From positions 1-17,214 of the forward strand of contig DPLR01000295.1 of NCBI GenBank assembly GCA_003541895.1: a stretch of 17,214 nt of DNA, given 5' to 3'. Under the pieces are notes generated by a model, which saw nothing but the letters and a program-made list of their open reading frames with translations, had not been told where the DNA came from and ran no database searches. Made by a program: the position numbers and the translations under genes. Positions 12,972 through 17,214 of the stretch are shown piece by piece; position 1 is the stretch's first letter; each line of letters opens with the position of its first letter. The DNA is from Cytophagales bacterium (GTDB lineage Bacteria; Bacteroidota; Bacteroidia; Cytophagales; Cyclobacteriaceae).

Positions 12972-15900
12972 TCATTCCCTTCTTAAAGAAATAAAACCCG
13001 TTTCTGTTTTGCGTCCGCTCGCGAATTGAATTTTGTAGAAATAAACACCCGAAGGGAGTGCCGACCCATTATCGCTATTACCGGTGAATACCACTAAAGT
13101 ATTGTCGTAGTTCGAACCATGCCAAACTAAATTTTCCCAGCGATCGAAAATATCAACGGTGTTGACTTTTGTGTCTTGTAAAACATCGATGGATTGGATG
13201 ATGAATTTTGGATTTGCACCGTTAGGTGAAATTCCATTGTAAATTGTGATGTCGTTTCTAGCATCAACCTGAATGGAAAAATCCTGAGAGGCACATCTTC
13301 CGTTTTTGTCGCAGGCTTGTATTGTAATCTGCTCTGTGCCCACAAAAGATTTTCCTTTATAATCAATAGTCAAAATTCCATTGGCATCGATTGTTGCACT
13401 TGCACCACTTGATGGAGGCGTAACAATTTCAAGAGAGCTGAGATCAAGATTGGCTGTTGAAATTAGTGGTTTTAAATCCAGTATTACTTTACCACCTACT
13501 TGCGTGTCGAGCGGCTGAGTTGTGATCACAGGAGCAGGGCAATTATTAACGCTGACAAATAAACCTTCATCATTTGTAAAAGTTGTATTAGCAAAATCTC
13601 CATCAATCTTGCAACGATAGCGACCTGCACCAAAACTTGCTGCGGTATTTACTGATAAAGTTGATGTGGCTACGTTAGAATAATTTGTATTGTTGGTAAG
13701 ATCAGCAAATGGAGCAATTCCATCTGATGAAAATTGCCATTGATATTTAATGTTGCTTGTGCCGCTTGCTGCCGTTGTAAATGTAGCCATATCTCCGGGG
13801 CAAGCAGAAAAATCGGAAGGTTGTGTAGTGATATTTATAGTGGCACATCCCGTTGTAAGAATTATGGCATTCACATTTGTCTTTGTACTAACACAAGTGC
13901 CATTGGTGATTGCCACCGAATAAGCAGCCGTAGCTGAAAGCAAAGGAGTTGTATATGTGCTGTTGTTCTGACCACTGATTAATCCATTTTGGTCGTACCA
14001 TAAATATTGACCAGCGCTTCCACCCGATGCAGAAAGCAAAATGCTTCCTGGTCCGCAGTTACTCACATCCGATGCCATCGGAGCAGCAGGTACTGAATTG
14101 ACTGTAAATGAAACTGTGTTTGTGTAAACGGGTGTGGCAAAGTCGCCCGTGATTTTACAGCGATAGGTTCCGTTACCAAAATTTCCGGTGCTGTTAATAG
14201 TTAAAGATGCTGTTGAAACATTGGAGTAGCCACCCGTATTTGTCAGATCAGTATAACCTCCTGTTCCTACGTTAAAAATTTGCCACTGATAAGCTACGTT
14301 AGTTGTTCCGCTCGCTCCTGTGGTAATGCTTGGTGTTGCTCCATCACAAACTGAATAGACTGACGTTGGTTGTGGAGAAATGGATAACGTTGGAAAAGAA
14401 ATGAAATTTTGAAAAATTGAAAGCGTAGCATTGGTTGGTCCGGTTCTGGAAATAATGATGTCTGTTTTGCTATCGAGATTAACGTCTGCAAGGGCAAGAA
14501 TTTTTGGAACAGTTGTTCCCAACGAATAAGTAACAGCCGATGAAAATGAAATTGAACCAAGGGTGCTTGTATTTCTATAAATAGAGAAAGATCCGTTGCT
14601 TCCAGACGGATTATTTATTGTAACAATTTCTGGTTTGCCATCACCATCAATGTCTGCCACATCAAGCCCTGTGCAAACATTAGGTGCAGCGAAATCACTC
14701 CGTGTAAAGCTCAAGTTACCAACCGTGCTCGTGTTGAGGTAAACAGAAATATTTGGAGACCCTGCATATCCTAACGCCACATCCATTTTCCCATCACCAT
14801 CAAAATCAGCGGTGCTGATGTACTGAGGTGTGAAGAGTGCCGAAAAGCTGGATAGACTATTAAATTGAGATGAAGTCATTACTTGCTTCAACCCTGCATT
14901 GAGCATTATTTTCAAAGCGAAAGTTGAATTACTCCATCCATAGGCTATGTCTTCGAAGCCATCGCCATCTAAGTCAGCAGCAGCAATTCCAACAACTGAT
15001 CCGCCTGCTGAATAGACCAAAGGGCTAGTTGAGATCGATGCTAGGCTTCCGCTATAAACGAAAGGAGCACTAGTATTCGTAAAGTTTTCGTACACCTGTA
15101 TTTGACTGCTTGAAGTCGAGATTACAACTTCAGGTTTACCATCTAGATTAAAATCATGATTCGTTAGCAACCAATTTGCATTGCTGATGGGTGAAGGTGT
15201 ATTTGCGCTGAAGGAAATAGGGTTAGGAGAAATTCCCTGTCCTGCAAACATGCTTCCGTTGGTCACTATATCTAATACTCCATTTCCATCCAAGTCGGTG
15301 GCGTGCAAATGCGATGCACTGTTTAGTGTATTGGCTGACTTAGTAAAACTTGATGTTGTAAGGTTAGCACCAGCAGCTGAAATTGTATTGGCGTAAATTT
15401 TCGCTGTACCACTGTCATCGATAATAATGTCGGGTTTGCCATCTTGATCGAAATCAGCTACAGCTAAACCTGGGTTTGCCGCGAAAGAAGATAAATTAAA
15501 ATCAACACTACCATTGAATGTTGATGCATTGATGGCACCCCCAAGACCATTGTTGAGCTGCGTATAAAATTGCGTAGGCGAAAATGCCTGAAGGCCATGA
15601 AGCGTTGCTGATATTCTATTATAAGATGAGCCCGCTGGTGCACTTATTTGAAATGAGGTGTTTGACACATTAGAAGCTGTTGATACAATGCCTATTCCTG
15701 AAACTTGAGGAATTGTGTTTTTAGTATTTAAATAATTTCCTGTAACTGTAATTGCGCTTCCGCTTGGTGCACTCAAAGGGTTGACTGCCGTGATCTGTGG
15801 TGGTTGAAAACTTTCGTTATGAAAAATATAAATCCCGGCTTGGCCTGCCGGTAAACCACCAGCTGAAGAAACAAACGCAGCTTCGGGTTTATTGTCACCA

Positions 15901-17214
15901 TCAACATCGGCAACCACGGGGCTTAATCCAAAAACATTGGTAGTTGCTGGAGTACTGCCTTGAAATACTATTGTAGGAGTGAAGGAAGACGAACTAAGAT
16001 TTCCGGCCGTACCAACATTTTGTAACACGGCTAAATCACTGTAGCCACTCATCAACACATCGGGCAAACCATCGGCATTGATATCGCCAAGTGAAATGCC
16101 CAGTGGGTTGGACAATTTATTCGTCACCTGAAAAGCCGCGCCAAAAGAAGTTCCATCAAACGTGCCCCCAGCATAAATATTTTTTGAAAAATAAACGTAG
16201 TTGGATCCGTACACGCTCCAAACTAAATCTTGCTTGTTATCTGCATCAAGATCTGCAATTGCTATTTGCACTGTGTAGGCAACAATGGCAGGCACGGTAA
16301 ATGGACTCGCCATTGAAATGGTTCCGGGCGATGAATTGTTTTGATAAATAGATAGCACGGCATTGTTATAGCCTGGGCAAACAATTTCAGGCTTTCCGTC
16401 TCCATTCAAATCGCCAATGGCTATGTCGCTATAACCGCTGGTAGTTGTTGCGCTGATGGATGCTCCATATGAAAAATCGATATTGCCCGGTGTACTCAAG
16501 TTCTGACAAATGAAAACATTACCGGGTGCCGTGCCGGTTGTAAAAACAAAATCCGTTCGGCCATCAACATCAAGGTCTCCGGCAGCCATGTACAAAGAAG
16601 AATAATAGTTGTATGCAAAGAAGACAGGGTTAGCAAACGAAATATTTCCTGGCGTGCTAGTGTTTCTATACACGGCTAAATAACCTGTAGAATTATTTGC
16701 CGTTGAGGCAGCCACATCGAGAAGCCCATCGCCATCCACATCCGTTACTAACACTTCCGATAAATACACGGCTGGTCCACCCGGAATAGTTGTAAGGGTA
16801 GGAAGTGCTGTTGCCGAGGCGAAAGAAGAAGTGCTTACTGTGCCTCCAGTTCCCAAATTTCTAAATGAATAAATTTTTGCGGTAGAAGTTTCTGTCGACA
16901 CAAAGTCAATCCAGCCATCACCATCTAAATCGCCTTTGTCCATATTTCCAAAACCATTGGAGGCAGCACTGTTGGTAGCAAGTACGGTGGAGTAACCCAT
17001 CTTCATGGAAGAAGGAATTATTCTACTCCCGTAATCTTTGTTGTTATCAAATAATGGGTTGAAATTTTGCGGACTTACTGCTTGTAATCCGTTACTGAGA
17101 TTTTCTATAGTTATCGGCCCATATGCTGCGCTAGTAGGAACAGTAACCGACAATTGTGTACTCGAAGCGCTTGTCACCGTTGCAGATATACTTTTGAAGT
17201 ACACCGCATTTTGC
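12972..17214 (-). CDS. Giant FG-GAP/VCBS-repeat surface protein with T9SS type B sorting domain (5' partial)
   Basis: About 1413 residues are visible; the frame is open through the window edge, so the N-terminus and signal peptide are missing. Numbering from the GTG codon at 17204, the order is as follows. The end of an IPT/TIG domain occupies 1-50. Seven FG-GAP/VCBS blades occupy about 50-465 (for example GDLDGDGWIDF and GDLNGDGKPEI). A second IPT/TIG domain (469-546) is followed by seven more blades (about 550-930, for example ADFDGDGKMDV). Ig-like domains are at about 935-1225 (YQWQIFNVGTGGYTDL and YQWQFSSDGIAPFADL). An all-beta domain with ACDKNGRC occupies 1226-1316. The type B sorting domain spans about 1318-1410 (FDRWENLVWHG, LPSGVYFYKIQF, GFISLRRE). 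The Asp-rich loops of the blades should bind Ca2+. It is the first visible gene of the cassette; the GloVer gene starts 168 nt downstream. Confidence 0.88.
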   Translation of the reverse strand, partial: QNAVYFKSISATVTSASSTQLSVTVPTSAAYGPITIENLSNGLQAVSPQNFNPLFDNNKDYGSRIIPSSMKMGYSTVLATNSAASNGFGNMDKGDLDGDGWIDFVSTETSTAKIYSFRNLGTGGTVSTSSFASATALPTLTTIPGGPAVYLSEVLVTDVDGDGLLDVAASTANNSTGYLAVYRNTSTPGNISFANPVFFAYNYYSSLYMAAGDLDVDGRTDFVFTTGTAPGNVFICQNLSTPGNIDFSYGASISATTTSGYSDIAIGDLNGDGKPEIVCPGYNNAVLSIYQNNSSPGTISMASPFTVPAIVAYTVQIAIADLDADNKQDLVWSVYGSNYVYFSKNIYAGGTFDGTSFGAAFQVTNKLSNPLGISLGDINADGLPDVLMSGYSDLAVLQNVGTAGNLSSSSFTPTIVFQGSTPATTNVFGLSPVVADVDGDNKPEAAFVSSAGGLPAGQAGIYIFHNESFQPPQITAVNPLSAPSGSAITVTGNYLNTKNTIPQVSGIGIVSTASNVSNTSFQISAPAGSSYNRISATLHGLQAFSPTQFYTQLNNGLGGAINASTFNGSVDFNLSSFAANPGLAVADFDQDGKPDIIIDDSGTAKIYANTISAAGANLTTSSFTKSANTLNSASHLHATDLDGNGVLDIVTNGSMFAGQGISPNPISFSANTPSPISNANWLLTNHDFNLDGKPEVVISTSSSQIQVYENFTNTSAPFVYSGSLASISTSPLVYSAGGSVVGIAAADLDGDGFEDIAYGWSNSTFALKIMLNAGLKQVMTSSQFNSLSSFSALFTPQYISTADFDGDGKMDVALGYAGSPNISVYLNTSTVGNLSFTRSDFAAPNVCTGLDVADIDGDGKPEIVTINNPSGSNGSFSIYRNTSTLGSISFSSAVTYSLGTTVPKILALADVNLDSKTDIIISRTGPTNATLSIFQNFISFPTLSISPQPTSVYSVCDGATPSITTGASGTTNVAYQWQIFNVGTGGYTDLTNTGGYSNVSTASLTINSTGNFGNGTYRCKITGDFATPVYTNTVSFTVNSVPAAPMASDVSNCGPGSILLSASGGSAGQYLWYDQNGLISGQNNSTYTTPLLSATAAYSVAITNGTCVSTKTNVNAIILTTGCATINITTQPSDFSACPGDMATFTTAASGTSNIKYQWQFSSDGIAPFADLTNNTNYSNVATSTLSVNTAASFGAGRYRCKIDGDFANTTFTNDEGLFVSVNNCPAPVITTQPLDTQVGGKVILDLKPLISTANLDLSSLEIVTPPSSGASATIDANGILTIDYKGKSFVGTEQITIQACDKNGRCASQDFSIQVDARNDITIYNGISPNGANPKFIIQSIDVLQDTKVNTVDIFDRWENLVWHGSNYDNTLVVFTGNSDNGSALPSGVYFYKIQFASGRKTETGFISLRRE
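14455..15457 (-). repeat. Second array of seven FG-GAP/VCBS blades
   Basis: Seven Ca2+-loop motifs are spaced about 145-178 nt apart: ADFDQDGKPDI near 15440, TDLDGNGVLDI near 15285, HDFNLDGKPEV near 15140, ADLDGDGFEDI near 14962, ADFDGDGKMDV near 14794, ADIDGDGKPEI near 14641 and ADVNLDSKTDI near 14473. Seven units match one closed beta-propeller. Confidence 0.85.
15879..16935 (-). repeat. First array of seven FG-GAP/VCBS blades
   Basis: Seven motifs are spaced about 158-187 nt apart: GDLDGDGWIDF near 16918, TDVDGDGLLDV near 16731, GDLDVDGRTDF near 16564, GDLNGDGKPEI near 16399, ADLDADNKQDL near 16241, GDINADGLPDV near 16071 and ADVDGDNKPEA near 15896. The array is separated from the second one by an IPT/TIG domain, giving a gap of about 456 nt between motifs. 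Confidence 0.85.

Noticed and set aside
12805..12975. Upstream start of the GloVer gene at 12975 with an ATGA overlap
   Set aside because: The added 57 residues are not signal-like, while a good signal peptide begins at the ATG at 12804. ATGA coupling is kept only as an alternative.
14294..14560. 88-codon frame inside the FG-GAP gene
   Set aside because: Out-of-frame shadow; the main frame carries the Ig-like domain sequence through it.

Overview
The window looks like a chromosomal piece of a Bacteroidota genome, most likely Cytophagales. The evidence is two very large secreted proteins with type B type IX secretion (T9SS) C-terminal domains, a PorP/SprF-family partner, a TonB of the Bacteroidota form (FENRNK..YGAY near the N-terminus), and several TAnnTTTG -7 promoter boxes. 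The sequence is AT-rich, and strong Shine-Dalgarno sites are mostly absent, as is usual in this phylum. No rRNA, tRNA, CRISPR array, transposase or phage gene was seen.

Layout, left to right. The 3' tail of a probable outer-membrane beta-barrel gene (1-173, +) meets an Ldh-family NAD(P)-dependent oxidoreductase (170-1249, -); their stop codons share a CTAG. Divergently comes a MuiA-like DUF4140/DUF4139 exported protein (1374-2993, +). An intergenic inverted repeat and a small conserved hypothetical protein (3082-3288, -) follow. Then comes a + strand cluster: an ECF sigma factor (3347-3913), an overlapping 87-aa single-pass membrane protein (3900-4163) and an energy transducer TonB (4261-5034), closed by a clear hairpin terminator (5044-5081). 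Facing it on the - strand is a two-gene operon: a tandem universal stress protein (7152 to 6295) coupled by an 8-nt overlap to a CPA2-type cation:proton antiporter (6302 to 5073). A six-TM histidine kinase without an adjacent response regulator (7213-8493, +) is divergent from it.

The right half (8497-17214, -) is one T9SS cassette. It begins with an FG-GAP propeller protein (12972 to beyond 17214, N-terminus outside the window). Next is a GloVer-repeat/IPT/CUB-like protein (12804 to 9430), then a PorP/SprF-family membrane protein (9390 to 8497). Both giant proteins carry fourteen propeller-type repeats (7+7 by position in the first) and end in the same two-part module: an all-beta domain plus the type B sorting domain. 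PorP/SprF proteins are known to be partners for type B substrates, so the three genes probably form a secretion/surface-display unit. What the displayed proteins bind or do is not evident.

Several starts were shortened relative to the longest open frame, because the long versions used TTG or lacked the signal peptide or family N-terminus: Ldh at 1249, TonB at 4261, the kinase at 7213 and the GloVer protein at 12804.
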